Positions 19,042 to 27,463 of a DNA stretch of 64,000 bases are shown piece after piece (the first letter of the stretch is position 1; each line of letters begins with the position of its first letter). The stretch is from the NCBI RefSeq assembly GCF_900111675.1, contig NZ_FOHO01000006.1:1-64000 (forward strand), written 5' to 3'. The position numbers and the translations under genes are program-made. Source of the DNA: Paracoccus homiensis (GTDB taxonomy: Bacteria; Pseudomonadota; Alphaproteobacteria; Rhodobacterales; Rhodobacteraceae). The notes beneath the pieces were generated by a model. It saw nothing but the letters and a program-made list of their open reading frames with translations. It was not told where the DNA came from and did no database searches.

Positions 19042-19464
19042 TTACGCCATCTTGGCGTCCATGGTGATCTCGGCGTTCAGCAGCTTCGAGATCGGGCAGC
19101 CGGCCTTGGCCTTGTCGGCGATCTCCATGACCTTGGCCTGATCGGCGTTGGCCTTGATCGAGGTCTTCAGATGGGCCTTCTTGACGGCGAAACCGTCGCC
19201 CTCCTTGTCCATCGAGATCTCCGAGGTCGTCTCGATCGCGACGCCCGAAATGCCTTCCTGTTCCAGCATCATCGCCAGCGCCATGGAAAAGCAGGAGGCG
19301 TGGGCCGCGCCGATCAGTTCCTCGGGGTTGGTGCCGGGCTTGTCCTCGAAGCGGGTGTTGAAGCCGTAGGGCTGATCGGCCAGGGCACCCGAATGTGTCG
19401 AGACCAGGCCCTTGCCCTCTTTCAGGCCGCCTTCCCATTTCGCGGAGCCGGTGCGGGTAATCAT
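19042..19464 (-). CDS. OsmC-family peroxiredoxin
   Basis: The 140-residue protein has the two redox cysteines of OsmC/Ohr: the peroxidatic one in AAHASCFSMAL and the resolving one in AKAGCPISKLL. GTNPEELIGAAHA is the conserved helix preceding the first. These proteins reduce organic hydroperoxides in the cytoplasm. The length and the SAKWEGGLKEGKG start match the OsmC subgroup rather than Ohr. The ATG at 19464 follows a GGAGG-type site. It is monocistronic. Confidence 0.92.
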   Translation of the reverse strand: MITRTGSAKWEGGLKEGKGLVSTHSGALADQPYGFNTRFEDKPGTNPEELIGAAHASCFSMALAMMLEQEGISGVAIETTSEISMDKEGDGFAVKKAHLKTSIKANADQAKVMEIADKAKAGCPISKLLNAEITMDAKMA

Positions 19465-19534
19465 GTGAACCTCCTTTGCGTGGGTCAGCCCAGTGAACGC
19501 CACCAGTCGCCCGAAGGTTCACCGATTCCGGCGA

Positions 19535-20728
19535 TTATTCCGGGGCGTCCGGGAACAGCCGCAGATGTTCTGCGATGGCATAGCGGTCGGTCATGCCCGC
19601 CACGTAGTCCAGCACGATCCGCGCACGTTCGTTCTGGTCGGGTGCCTGTTCGGCCGCACGCTGCCAGCTTGCCGGCATCATCGAGGGGTCGTTCAGGAAC
19701 AGCGGGAACATCCGGTTCAGGATATCGGTCACGCGGTGGCGTTCATCGACGACCGAGGGCGCGCGATACATGCGGGTGAACAGGAAGGATTTGATCGCCT
19801 TGATGTTCTGATACAGCGGCTTGGAAAAGCGGATGATCGGCCCATCCATGTCGCGGATTTCCTGCGCGGATTGCGGTTGCAGGCTGGTCAGGCGATTCTG
19901 GGCGACGGCGATGACATCCTCGACCATGACGCCGAACACCCGGCGCAGCGCCTCGTGCCGGCGGCGCATACGGTCAAGATCCGGATACAGGCGATCCACC
20001 TCCGCAAAGGCGGGGCCGATGACCGGCAGTTCGGCCAGTTCTTCCTCGGTGAACAGTTCGGCCCGCAGCCCGTCATGCAGATCGTGGTGGTTATAAGCCA
20101 CGTCATCGGCGACGGCCGCGACCTGCGCCTCGGCGCTGGCATTGGTGTGCAGTTCCAGATCCCAGGCGGCGTTTACCTCGGCCAGGGCATAGGGCAGGTC
20201 GGCGGCCACGGCGGCGCCCGTGATGTCCCGTTCCAAGACCGGACCATTGTGTTTGGCGATGCCTTCCAGCGTTTCCCAGGTCAGGTTCAGCCCGTCGAAA
20301 TCGGCGTAGTGCCGTTCCAGCCGGGTCACGATGCGCAGTGCCTGCGCGTTGTGATCGAATCCGCCATAGGGCTGCATCAGGGCCGCCAGCGCGTCTTCGC
20401 CGGTATGGCCGAAGGGGGGATGGCCCAGATCGTGGGCCAGCGCCACGGATTCCGCCAGATCGGTATTCAGGCCAAGCGCGCCCGCGATCGTGCGGGCCAC
20501 CTGTGCGACCTCGATCGTATGGGTCAGGCGGGTGCGGTAATAGTCGCCGCGATATGCCTCTCCGTCATGTTCGACAAAGACTTGGGTCTTGTGTTTCAGC
20601 CGCCGGAACGCGCTGGAATGAATGATCCGGTCGCGATCGCGCTGCCAGGGCGAACGAAAGGTCGAAAGCTGTTCGGGATGCAGACGGCCGCGGCTGTCTT
20701 GGGGCTGGCAGGCATATGGGGCTGTCAT
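19535..20728 (-). CDS. dgt: dGTP triphosphohydrolase-like protein (HD domain)
   Basis: The 397-residue HD-superfamily hydrolase removes triphosphate from dGTP or related dNTPs. The metal-binding residues lie in RLTHTIEVAQ (H) and AHDLGHPPFGHTGE (HD plus H). SSAFRRLKHKTQVF is the family signature near residue 40. The size fits the type-2, single-HD dGTPase-like group found across alphaproteobacteria. I chose the ATG at 20728, since upstream sequence is antisense to the divergent Fe-S carrier gene. The 81-bp gap between them must hold both promoters. Confidence 0.93.
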   Translation of the reverse strand: MTAPYACQPQDSRGRLHPEQLSTFRSPWQRDRDRIIHSSAFRRLKHKTQVFVEHDGEAYRGDYYRTRLTHTIEVAQVARTIAGALGLNTDLAESVALAHDLGHPPFGHTGEDALAALMQPYGGFDHNAQALRIVTRLERHYADFDGLNLTWETLEGIAKHNGPVLERDITGAAVAADLPYALAEVNAAWDLELHTNASAEAQVAAVADDVAYNHHDLHDGLRAELFTEEELAELPVIGPAFAEVDRLYPDLDRMRRRHEALRRVFGVMVEDVIAVAQNRLTSLQPQSAQEIRDMDGPIIRFSKPLYQNIKAIKSFLFTRMYRAPSVVDERHRVTDILNRMFPLFLNDPSMMPASWQRAAEQAPDQNERARIVLDYVAGMTDRYAIAEHLRLFPDAPE

Positions 20729-20809
20729 GTCACGTCCTTTTGGCGATCCTTGCGAGGGATGCGTGCCGACCCTATATTCTGTCGCAACGGACGAAAACGG
20801 GAACGCCCC

Positions 20810-21133
20810 ATGAACTTGCCCCCGAAAGTGACCGAACGCGCCTTTGCCCGCCTGGCCGAGATCAACGCAAGCGGTGATGTGAAACCCTTGCGTGTGGCCG
20901 TTGCCGGTGGCGGCTGTTCGGGATTTCAGTATGAGATCCGGCTGGATCAGGCCGAAAGCGATGATCTGGTGTTGAAAGGCGGCGGCCAAAGCGTCGTCGT
21001 GGACCCTGTGTCCTTGCCCTATCTGGCGGGCGCGGTGATCGACTTCACCGATGAACTGATCGGCGCGCGCTTTACCATCGACAATCCCAACGCCACGTCC
21101 AGCTGCGGCTGCGGCACGTCCTTTTCGATCTGA
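20810..21133 (+). CDS. A-type iron-sulfur carrier protein (ErpA/IscA-like)
   Basis: The 107-residue carrier has the three conserved cysteines, one in GGGCSGFQYEIRL and two in the C-terminal SSCGCGTSFSI. It receives Fe-S clusters and passes them to apo-enzymes. The start MNLPPKVTERAFARLAEI is typical. Its neighbours do not indicate a suf/isc operon, so it acts as a stand-alone carrier. It ends head-on against the next minus-strand gene with no gap. Confidence 0.93.
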   Translation: MNLPPKVTERAFARLAEINASGDVKPLRVAVAGGGCSGFQYEIRLDQAESDDLVLKGGGQSVVVDPVSLPYLAGAVIDFTDELIGARFTIDNPNATSSCGCGTSFSI

Positions 21134-21706
21134 TCAGGCGCATAGCCTGTCATAGATCTGCACCTGCTGGTCCAGATAGCGCAGTTTCGGCGCGTCGCGA
21201 TCGGTCGTGCCGGGCAAGTCCTTGGGATATTCGCGGATCTGGCTGCTGCGGCGCAGGGACTGACACCAGTCCTGCGGGGCGGCCTCGACGATTTTCATGC
21301 TGCCGTTTTCTTCGATCAGGGTGACCAGATAGCCGCTGCGCCGCGAGGTGCCGATGACGCGGAAATCCAGCGGTTTGTCGATCTGCGTCCAGCCGGTATC
21401 GGGACCGAACAGATCGTCCTGGCCCCGCCAATCGGTGCCATAAGCAAAGCGAAGCAGGTAATTGCCGGGCGGAACAAGCAGGCGAAAGAAGGTGCCGCCA
21501 CGGATATAGCCTGCTATCGCCGGATCATCGGTGTCGGGATCAACCAGAAACACCACGTAGTCCTTGCCCGGCAGCGTCTTGACCTGCAACGGAAATGTCG
21601 CCGGCAGACCGCTTCGGTTCCACAGGATTCCGGCCCGTGGCCGATCCTCGGCCCATGCGGCAAGGGGCATCAGCAACAGACAGATGACGCGCAGCCAGAA
21701 ATTCAT
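21134..21706 (-). CDS. Secreted hypothetical protein
   Basis: The 190-residue protein has a clear signal peptide (MNFWLRVICLLLMPLAAWAED). The rest is probably a small beta-rich periplasmic domain (GTFFRLLVPPGNYLLRFAYG resembles a carboxypeptidase-regulatory or transthyretin-like strand pair). Two cysteines in the mature part (DWCQSL and the C-terminal RLCA) could form a disulfide. I do not recognise a characterised family. It converges with the Fe-S carrier gene. Confidence 0.75.
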   Translation of the reverse strand: MNFWLRVICLLLMPLAAWAEDRPRAGILWNRSGLPATFPLQVKTLPGKDYVVFLVDPDTDDPAIAGYIRGGTFFRLLVPPGNYLLRFAYGTDWRGQDDLFGPDTGWTQIDKPLDFRVIGTSRRSGYLVTLIEENGSMKIVEAAPQDWCQSLRRSSQIREYPKDLPGTTDRDAPKLRYLDQQVQIYDRLCA

Positions 21707-21786
21707 CGCGGACTCCTTTCCTTCTGACAGCCTAGCGGCGCATTGCGTCGGTTGCCAATCACGGTGCCGCTGCTAAAGATGCGGGC

Positions 21787-22572
21787 ATGAAAATCGCAAG
21801 CTTCAACATCAATGGCGTCAAGGCGCGGATCGAGGCGCTGACCGCTTGGCTGGCCGGTTCGGATGCCGATGTCGTCGTCCTTCAGGAAATCAAATCCGTG
21901 GACGAGGGGTTTCCCCGCGACCATTTCGCCGATCTGGGCTGGAATGTCGAAACCCATGGTCAAAAGGGTTTCAATGGCGTCGCGATCCTGTCCAAACTGC
22001 CGTTGGAGGATGTTGCCCGCGGCCTGCCCGGCGATGACAGCGACGAACAGGCCCGCTATATCGAGGCGACGGTCGTGGGCGACCGCGCCGTGCGCATTGC
22101 GGGGCTGTATCTGCCCAATGGCAACCCGGCACCGGGGCCGAAATACGACTACAAGCTGGCCTGGATGGAACGGCTGCGCCTGCGTGCCGCCGAACTGCTG
22201 ACCACCGAAATGCCGGTCGTGATGCTGGGCGATTACAATATCATCCCCCAGCCGCGCGACGCTGCCCATCCGCAGAAATGGGTCGAGGATGCGCTGTTTC
22301 GCCCCGAAAGCCGCGCGGCATTTCGCGCGATCCAGTATCAGGGTTGGACCGATGCAATCCGCATCCGCGACCCGTGGTCGACACGCGGGCCCTTTACCTT
22401 CTGGGATTATCAGGCCGGGGCGTGGAACAAGGATGATGGCATCCGTATCGACCATCTGATGCTGTCGCCGCAGGCGGCCGATCTGATGGTCGAAACCGGG
22501 GTCGACCGCGAGGCGCGCGCCGGAGAAAAGCCAAGCGACCACGTTCCCGTCTGGATCAGACTGGCGGCCTGA
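21787..22572 (+). CDS. xthA: Exodeoxyribonuclease III
   Basis: The 261-residue AP endonuclease/3'-5' exonuclease belongs to the EEP fold. Catalytic motifs are visible: SFNINGVKAR at residue 5, the metal ligand Glu in LQEIKS, the LYLPNGNP loop, MLGDYNIIP and RIDHLMLS, with SDHVPVW at the end. It acts in base-excision repair on abasic sites and 3' blocks. The gene stands alone with a short leader divergent from the preceding gene. Confidence 0.95.
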   Translation: MKIASFNINGVKARIEALTAWLAGSDADVVVLQEIKSVDEGFPRDHFADLGWNVETHGQKGFNGVAILSKLPLEDVARGLPGDDSDEQARYIEATVVGDRAVRIAGLYLPNGNPAPGPKYDYKLAWMERLRLRAAELLTTEMPVVMLGDYNIIPQPRDAAHPQKWVEDALFRPESRAAFRAIQYQGWTDAIRIRDPWSTRGPFTFWDYQAGAWNKDDGIRIDHLMLSPQAADLMVETGVDREARAGEKPSDHVPVWIRLAA

Positions 22573-22641
22573 CGTTGACGTGATGCGATGTGAGAGGCGG
22601 CCATCTCGACCTGCGGGGCGTTTTCCGGGATTTTGCACCTC

Positions 22642-22977
22642 ATGAAGACACTGCGCATCCTGATGATCCTGGCCCTGACCCTGGCGGTGCTGCCTTGGGG
22701 TGCCTATGCTGCGCATGGGCCGGGGCACCGCATCGATGCCGCTGTTCAGGTATCGCAGCTGGCTGATGTTGCCACACAGGGCGAGGCCGCGCAGATGCGT
22801 GCGGCGCGGCTGTGCAAGGGCGGAATGATGTCCGGTTGCGCCGCCGATCTGGCAGTGCTGCCAGCCGATGCCTTGCCACCTGCCGGCGGCAGCGCAGAGG
22901 CGCGGCGCCCTGCACCGGGGCGCGTATTGCAGGGAATTACGCCGCTGGGGTCAACCGACCCACCGCGCCGGGGATAG
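22642..22977 (+). CDS. Small exported hypothetical protein
   Basis: The 111-residue protein starts MKTLRILMILALTL and has a signal peptide or N-terminal anchor ending near GAYAAHG. The mature part is low-complexity and Ala/Pro-rich with two cysteines (RLCKGG, SGCAADL). I recall similar short exported proteins in Rhodobacteraceae without a function. It is followed 49 bp later by the L,D-transpeptidase gene and could share its transcript. Confidence 0.6.
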   Translation: MKTLRILMILALTLAVLPWGAYAAHGPGHRIDAAVQVSQLADVATQGEAAQMRAARLCKGGMMSGCAADLAVLPADALPPAGGSAEARRPAPGRVLQGITPLGSTDPPRRG

Positions 22978-23026
22978 CAGTTTCGTTGCGCCTTGTGGTG
23001 CCGAATTTTGTCTCCATTTCAGGAAT

Positions 23027-23722
23027 ATGAAAATGAAACGTCGAAACTTTATGCTGGCCGTGTCGGCCGCGGCACTGGCGGCTTGCGCCAAGAAGGAAAC
23101 CAAGCCGGTAGCCACGCTGCCCCCGACCACGGTCGAATTCCTGCCCGCCCATTACGGCGCGGTGACGGATGAACCCTTCCCGATTCCGGCCGTGCCGTCG
23201 GGCGTCGTATCGCCCGATCTGCTGCGTCAGGAGGTCGCCAATCCCTATCCCGATCAGCCCGCCGGAACGGTTGTGGTCGATCCCGACCGCGCCTTCATGC
23301 ATCTGGTGCAGGGCGACGGCAAGGCGATCCGCTATGGCGTCGGTGTCGGCGCGGCGGGCTTTGGCTGGGACGGCGATGCCGTGATGCAGTTCAAGCGGAA
23401 ATGGCCGCGCTGGACCCCCCCCGATGAGATGGTCGCCCGCCGCCCCGACCTGGAGCCCTATTCCATCGCGAATGGCGGCATGGATCCGGGGCCGGGCAAC
23501 CCGCTGGGGTCGCGCGCGCTGTATCTGTTCCAGAACGGCAAGGACACGCTGTATCGCATCCACGGTGCTTGCGAGCCGCAGTTTCTGGGTCAGGCCGTGT
23601 CGTCGGGCTGTATCCGGCTGCTGGATCAGGATGCCATCGACATCTATGAGCGTGTGCCGAACGGGGCCAAGGTCGTCGTCCTGCCCTCGGTCTGGAAAGA
23701 GGGCGCGCGCGGGATCTTCTGA
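23027..23722 (+). CDS. L,D-transpeptidase (YkuD domain) lipoprotein or Tat substrate
   Basis: The 231-residue periplasmic enzyme makes 3-3 peptidoglycan cross-links or attaches proteins to peptidoglycan. The YkuD active site is intact: IHGACEP with the conserved His, and SSGCIRLLD with the nucleophile Cys near residue 203. The N-terminus KMKRRNFMLAVSAAALAACA combines an RR pair, as in Tat signals, with a lipobox-like LAAC. A Tat-exported lipoprotein is plausible. An LdtR-type regulator lies about 7 kb away at 30351. Confidence 0.9.
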   Translation: MKMKRRNFMLAVSAAALAACAKKETKPVATLPPTTVEFLPAHYGAVTDEPFPIPAVPSGVVSPDLLRQEVANPYPDQPAGTVVVDPDRAFMHLVQGDGKAIRYGVGVGAAGFGWDGDAVMQFKRKWPRWTPPDEMVARRPDLEPYSIANGGMDPGPGNPLGSRALYLFQNGKDTLYRIHGACEPQFLGQAVSSGCIRLLDQDAIDIYERVPNGAKVVVLPSVWKEGARGIF

Positions 23723-23744
23723 TCGCCCGCGCGGCCAAGGCGGA

Positions 23745-24632
23745 TCACAGGACCAGCACGCCCGAGTGTTTGGCCTTGTGGTCCGGTTCGACATGGATGG
23801 TGATTTCCACATCCCCCAGCGCCATGCGCAACGATTGCTCGATCCGGTCGCAGATGTCATGCGCGGCCTCGACCGTGATCGACCCGTCGACGACCAGATG
23901 AAAATCGATAAAGGTCTTGGTTCCGGCATGACGGGTGCGCAGGTCATGCGCCTCGATCGCGCCGGTGGCCTTGTCTGAAATGATCGCGCGGATCTGGTCC
24001 ATGGTCCGGTCCGAGACCGCTTCGTCCATCAACCCGCTGAGCGAGGTTGCCATGACCTTCCATCCCGACCAGAGGATGTTGACGGCCACGACGCCCGCAA
24101 GGATCGGGTCCAGAATTGCCCAACCCGTCAACGCCGCCAGCGCCACCCCGATCACCACCCCGCCCGAGGTGATGACATCGGTCAACAGGTGGTGGCCGTC
24201 GGCCAGCAGGGCGGGCGATTTCAGCCGGCGCCCGCGCGTGATCAGCACCCAGCACCAGACCGCGTTGATGAGCCCGGCGAAGATGTTGATCGCCAGCCCG
24301 TCGAACGCCGCGTTCAGCGGCGCGGGGTCCAGAATGCCGTGCCAGGCCTCGCGCAGGATCACCAGCGCCGCGACGATGATCATCACGCCTTCCAGAACCG
24401 CGCTGAAGAATTCGGCCTTGTCATGACCATAGGGATGGCCCGCATCGGCGGGGCGCGCGGCGACGCGAATGGCGATCAGCGCGGCCAGCGCCGTCGCGAC
24501 ATTGACCGTGCTTTCCAGGGCGTCCGACAACAGCGCGACCGATCCTGTCAGCCACCATGCCAGCAGCTTCAATCCCAGAACCAGAAGCCCGACAAAGATG
24601 CTGCCGACAGCGATTTTCAGGGTAGGGGACAT
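23745..24632 (-). CDS. Cation diffusion facilitator (CDF) metal exporter
   Basis: The 295-residue protein has about six transmembrane helices (first LLVLGLKLLAWWLT) and a cytoplasmic C-terminal domain. CDF signatures are SVALLSDALESTVN (metal-site Asp), GHPYGHDKAEFF and, on helix 5, GHHLLTDVITSGGVV with the His/Asp metal ligands. It exports Zn2+, Fe2+ or a similar divalent ion by proton antiport. The subtype cannot be fixed by eye. It is convergent with the L,D-transpeptidase gene. Confidence 0.92.
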   Translation of the reverse strand: MSPTLKIAVGSIFVGLLVLGLKLLAWWLTGSVALLSDALESTVNVATALAALIAIRVAARPADAGHPYGHDKAEFFSAVLEGVMIIVAALVILREAWHGILDPAPLNAAFDGLAINIFAGLINAVWCWVLITRGRRLKSPALLADGHHLLTDVITSGGVVIGVALAALTGWAILDPILAGVVAVNILWSGWKVMATSLSGLMDEAVSDRTMDQIRAIISDKATGAIEAHDLRTRHAGTKTFIDFHLVVDGSITVEAAHDICDRIEQSLRMALGDVEITIHVEPDHKAKHSGVLVL

Positions 24633-24744
24633 GCGGCGGGTTCCTGCTGGGGGTCAGGCGGCGGGACTTGTCAGATCAGCACCCAAAGCGCAAGCGCGAC
24701 AGATCGGCATCCTGCCGGTCCTGCGGGCGGGCGCCCAAAGAAAA

Positions 24745-24770
24745 ACGCCCGGCCTTACGGGGCCGGGCGT
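24745..24770 (-). terminator. Rho-independent terminator of the SBP-entericidin operon
   Basis: ACGCCCGGCC (24745-24754) pairs with GGCCGGGCGT (24761-24770) around a 6-nt loop. The plus-strand AAAAA at 24741-24745 gives a T run on the minus strand after the hairpin. It lies 5 bp beyond the last stop of the three-gene operon. Confidence 0.75.
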
Positions 24771-24775
24771 CGGGA

Positions 24776-25111
24776 TCAGTCATCGTCCTCGTCGTCGCCA
24801 TCATCGCCAAAGCGGGCGTCGTCGTTGAATTCGTCCTCGCCTTCATTGACGTATTTCGAACTCAGCTTGATCGAGTGGTTGTCATGGATCGGGTCCATGA
24901 CGATGTCGGACGGGATCTCGCCGGCCAGCCATTCGCGTAGCTCGTCGCGGATCTCGGCGGCGTCCTGTTCCGTCACCTCGGCCAGATAGGCGATAAAGGC
25001 GCGCTGGTCGCCGTCGATCTCGTCCAGTTCGGCCTCGTCAACCTCGGGCCACTTGTCCTGGATCGCCTCGTAGAACGCGGGCCAGTTGTCCTGAACGTGG
25101 TGCCATTTCAT
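24776..25111 (-). CDS. Small acidic hypothetical protein
   Basis: The 111-residue protein begins MKWHHVQDNWPAFYEAIQDKWPEVDEAEL. That stretch recalls CsbD-like small stress proteins (WxxxxxxxKxxWpeltdxEL), but the rest does not match. The C-terminus is an Asp/Glu tail (DDGDDEDDD). It is cytoplasmic with no signal. Its ATG shares a base with the stop of the entericidin-like gene (TGATG), so the two should be translationally coupled. I give no function. Confidence 0.7.
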   Translation of the reverse strand: MKWHHVQDNWPAFYEAIQDKWPEVDEAELDEIDGDQRAFIAYLAEVTEQDAAEIRDELREWLAGEIPSDIVMDPIHDNHSIKLSSKYVNEGEDEFNDDARFGDDGDDEDDD

Positions 25112-25242
25112 CAGTAGGGGCTCCCTCCAATTCCTGCTTGGGCCCATCGCGCGGTGCCGGTGATATCCTCACCCACGCCTGCGACGGTATTGCATCCGCT
25201 CAGCAACGCACTGGCCAGCAGAATGGTTACAACTGCTCTCAT
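25111..25242 (-). CDS. Entericidin-like small lipoprotein (43 aa)
   Basis: This short gene is below usual size cut-offs. The 43-residue product begins MRAVVTILLASALLSGCNTV, a lipoprotein signal with the lipobox LLSGC. AGVGEDITGTARWAQ follows, which closely matches the entericidin EcnA/EcnB pattern (CNTxxGxGxDI). Entericidins are small membrane-bound lipoproteins described as an antidote/toxin pair linked to lysis in stationary phase. The ribosome-binding site AGGAGG lies just upstream. Its ATG overlaps the preceding stop (ATGA) and its stop overlaps the next ATG (TGATG), embedding it tightly between a peptide-binding protein and a small acidic protein. Confidence 0.85.
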   Translation of the reverse strand: MRAVVTILLASALLSGCNTVAGVGEDITGTARWAQAGIGGSPY

Positions 25243-27107
25243 TTTTTTGCCTCCTGCCACCAGACCTCGGGTAGAAACCCGGGCCAGTCTCCGTAAAGGG
25301 GAACGCGGTCAGGGTAATGCAGGTCGGATGAATGGGCCAGCCTCGAGACCGGCGAGAAACCCACTGGAATCACATATCTTCCTGCTGTGAGAACACGATC
25401 CAGTGCGCGGACGGCGGATGTGAACTGTTCATCGCCCTTCGCCGCCAGCATCGCGTCGATCATGGCATCCGCCGCAGGGCTTTTCATGCCCATCCAGTTG
25501 CGGCTGCCGGGCTGATCGGCGGCCTCGGTGCCCCAGTAAAGCCGCTGTTCATTGCCCGGCGACAGCGACAGGGCGCGTTCATACCAGGTCATGTCGAACT
25601 GAAAATTGTTGGTACGTTCGACGAATTGCGCCGAATCCAGCTGCGTGACGCGCGGCGTGATGCCCAGACGGCGCAGCGCCTCGATATAGATATCGACGAT
25701 CTGTTGCGTTTCCGAGGCCGAGCGCATCGAGCTGCCCGACTGGTTCAGCAGGATCTCGAAGGCAAAGGGGCGCCCCTCGGCGTTCTTCAGGCTGCCATCC
25801 TGAACCGTCCAGCCGGCCTGTTCCAGCAGCTTCAGCGCCTTGCGCAGCCCCTGCCGGTCCAGCACGCGGTCGCTACCCTGAGGCAATTCATAGCCGTCCA
25901 GCGTGCCGGGCGGCAGATCATCGGCAAAGGGTTGCAGCAGGTCCCGGACCCGTCCCGTTGCGGCGCCGGGCTGCATCGCCAGCGTCGAGTTGGAAAAATA
26001 GCTTGTGATCCGCGGGTCCTTGCCACCGTTCAGGGTCGCGTTGATGAACTGATAGTTGAACGCCTCGATCAAAGCCTGCCGGACCCGCCAGTCGGCAAAG
26101 ATCGGGTTGCGGGTGTTCATCACCAGCCCCATGATCCCCGACGGGCGCTGATTGGCGATCTGGGTCTTTTCGACCTGTCCGCCGGTCAACAGCGGGAAAT
26201 TGTATTCGGTTTCCCATTTCTGGGCCGAAAGTTCGCGCCAGACATCGACCTCGCCCGCCTTGAAGGCCTGAAACATCGCGTTGCCGTCGCCGAAATAGTC
26301 AAAGCGGATCTCGTCGGCGTTATCCATTCCGCGCTTCAGCGGCAGATCCTTGCCCCAGTAATCCGGGTTGCGGCGGAAGGTGATCGCGCGACCCGGATCG
26401 ACCTTGTCGACGATATAGGGGCCGGACCCGATGGGCGGTGTCAGGCTGGACTGGCTGAAATCCTGCCCCTGCCATTGTGCCTTTTGCAGGATGGGGCGCA
26501 TCCCCATCAGCATCACCAGTTCGCGATCCGGTTCGACAAAGGTAAAGCGGATGCTGCGTGGGCCGGTCTGTTCCATCCGGTCGATCTTTTTCCAGGCCGA
26601 CAGATAGCGGGGATGGCCCTGGGTGCCCAGGGTTTCATAGGACCACATCACATCCTCGACCGTGACCGGCGCGCCGTCGGAAAAGCGGGCATCCTCGCGC
26701 AGCGTGAATTCGACCCAGGATCGCGCGTCATCGGTTTCGATGGTTTCGGCCAGCAGACCATACAGTGAGAATGGCTCGTCAATCGACCGATACATCAGCG
26801 TTTCGGTCAGCAATCCGGGCTGAAACATGATCGGCCAGACGGGATTTCCCTTCAGAACCCAAGGTTTCAGGGAATCAAAGCTGCCCGGTTCGGCAAAGCG
26901 AATCGTGCCGCCTTTCGGGGCGCCGGGGTTGGCATAGGGCAGGTGGTCGAACCCGGCCGGCAGGGCAGGTTCTCCATACATTGCAATACCATGCACCGGT
27001 TCAGCGAGGGTTGCCAGCGGCATTGCTGCAACACCGCAAATCGCCAGCGCCGGAAGAACGCAGATGCGTTTGATCTCGCATTTGTTAAGGATTTTGAAGA
27101 TTCGCAT
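25239..27107 (-). CDS. Extracellular solute-binding protein, YejA-like (oligopeptide/microcin C-type)
   Basis: The 622-residue periplasmic family-5 binding protein has a signal peptide within about residues 1-36. YejA-type features follow: HGIAMYGEPALPAGFDHLPY, NPGAPKGGTIRFAEPGSFDS and ARFSDGAPVTVEDVMWSYETL. It is a paralogue of the protein at 36851, of almost equal length. There are no permease or ATPase genes beside it, so it may deliver substrate to the YejBEF importer at 38825-42731. An alternative start at 27140 adds 11 residues. I prefer 27107 because it matches the paralogue length. Confidence 0.9.
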   Translation of the reverse strand: MRIFKILNKCEIKRICVLPALAICGVAAMPLATLAEPVHGIAMYGEPALPAGFDHLPYANPGAPKGGTIRFAEPGSFDSLKPWVLKGNPVWPIMFQPGLLTETLMYRSIDEPFSLYGLLAETIETDDARSWVEFTLREDARFSDGAPVTVEDVMWSYETLGTQGHPRYLSAWKKIDRMEQTGPRSIRFTFVEPDRELVMLMGMRPILQKAQWQGQDFSQSSLTPPIGSGPYIVDKVDPGRAITFRRNPDYWGKDLPLKRGMDNADEIRFDYFGDGNAMFQAFKAGEVDVWRELSAQKWETEYNFPLLTGGQVEKTQIANQRPSGIMGLVMNTRNPIFADWRVRQALIEAFNYQFINATLNGGKDPRITSYFSNSTLAMQPGAATGRVRDLLQPFADDLPPGTLDGYELPQGSDRVLDRQGLRKALKLLEQAGWTVQDGSLKNAEGRPFAFEILLNQSGSSMRSASETQQIVDIYIEALRRLGITPRVTQLDSAQFVERTNNFQFDMTWYERALSLSPGNEQRLYWGTEAADQPGSRNWMGMKSPAADAMIDAMLAAKGDEQFTSAVRALDRVLTAGRYVIPVGFSPVSRLAHSSDLHYPDRVPLYGDWPGFLPEVWWQEAKK

Positions 27108-27191
27108 TGCCCGCCGCCTTGCCGTTTTTTCTTTGTCCATGACTTCAACAGGCTGACCGAAGGCCCGTCAATGCGGCCGGGAACTTCTATA

Positions 27192-27220
27192 TTGGACTCG
27201 GGCGGGGAGTCGCGTATAAA
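27192..27220 (+). promoter_or_regulatory. Near-consensus sigma70 promoter
   Basis: TTGGAC (27192-27197) and TATAAA (27215-27220, followed by T) are separated by exactly 17 nt. This is one of the best-looking promoters in the window. It points towards the hairpin/terminator unit at 27227-27301 and, beyond it, bdhA. Alphaproteobacterial promoters are often degenerate, so such a match is notable. Confidence 0.65.
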
Positions 27221-27226
27221 TAACTC

Positions 27227-27301
27227 ACTGCTCGATAGGTTTCTTGCCTGTATGAAACCTGCCTCATGACTTGCGCCCGCCTTGTGCGGGCGCTTTTTTT
27301 T
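27227..27301 (+). ncRNA. Candidate small RNA (or attenuated leader), about 75 nt
   Basis: Downstream of the strong promoter, the transcript would fold AGGTTTC/GAAACCT (around 27237-27259) with a 10-nt loop, and then end in a perfect 8-bp GC hairpin with an eight-T tail. No protein gene precedes the terminator on this strand, so the unit looks self-contained. It contains only a five-codon frame (ATG at 27252). Alternatives are an attenuator in a long bdhA leader or a decayed gene end. The family is not recognised. Confidence 0.5.
27273..27301 (+). terminator. Strong intrinsic terminator
   Basis: GCGCCCGC (27273-27280) and GCGGGCGC (27286-27293) form a perfect stem around CTTGT, followed by at least eight Ts. 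It ends the candidate small RNA and lies about 160 bp upstream of bdhA. Confidence 0.85.
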
Positions 27302-27463
27302 GCGATGATCGCGGTTTTGTTGCCCTTGCAGGGCTGCCATGCGGGAACGCGGTGATTTTGTCTTGCGTTCCAAGGGTGCTCGCTGCGATGCAGCAGAGGC
27401 AGAACGCGCCGGGGCTGTCCGGCGCGCGGCCAGCGGGCCGCCATCACGGGTTTGGAGGATCTT

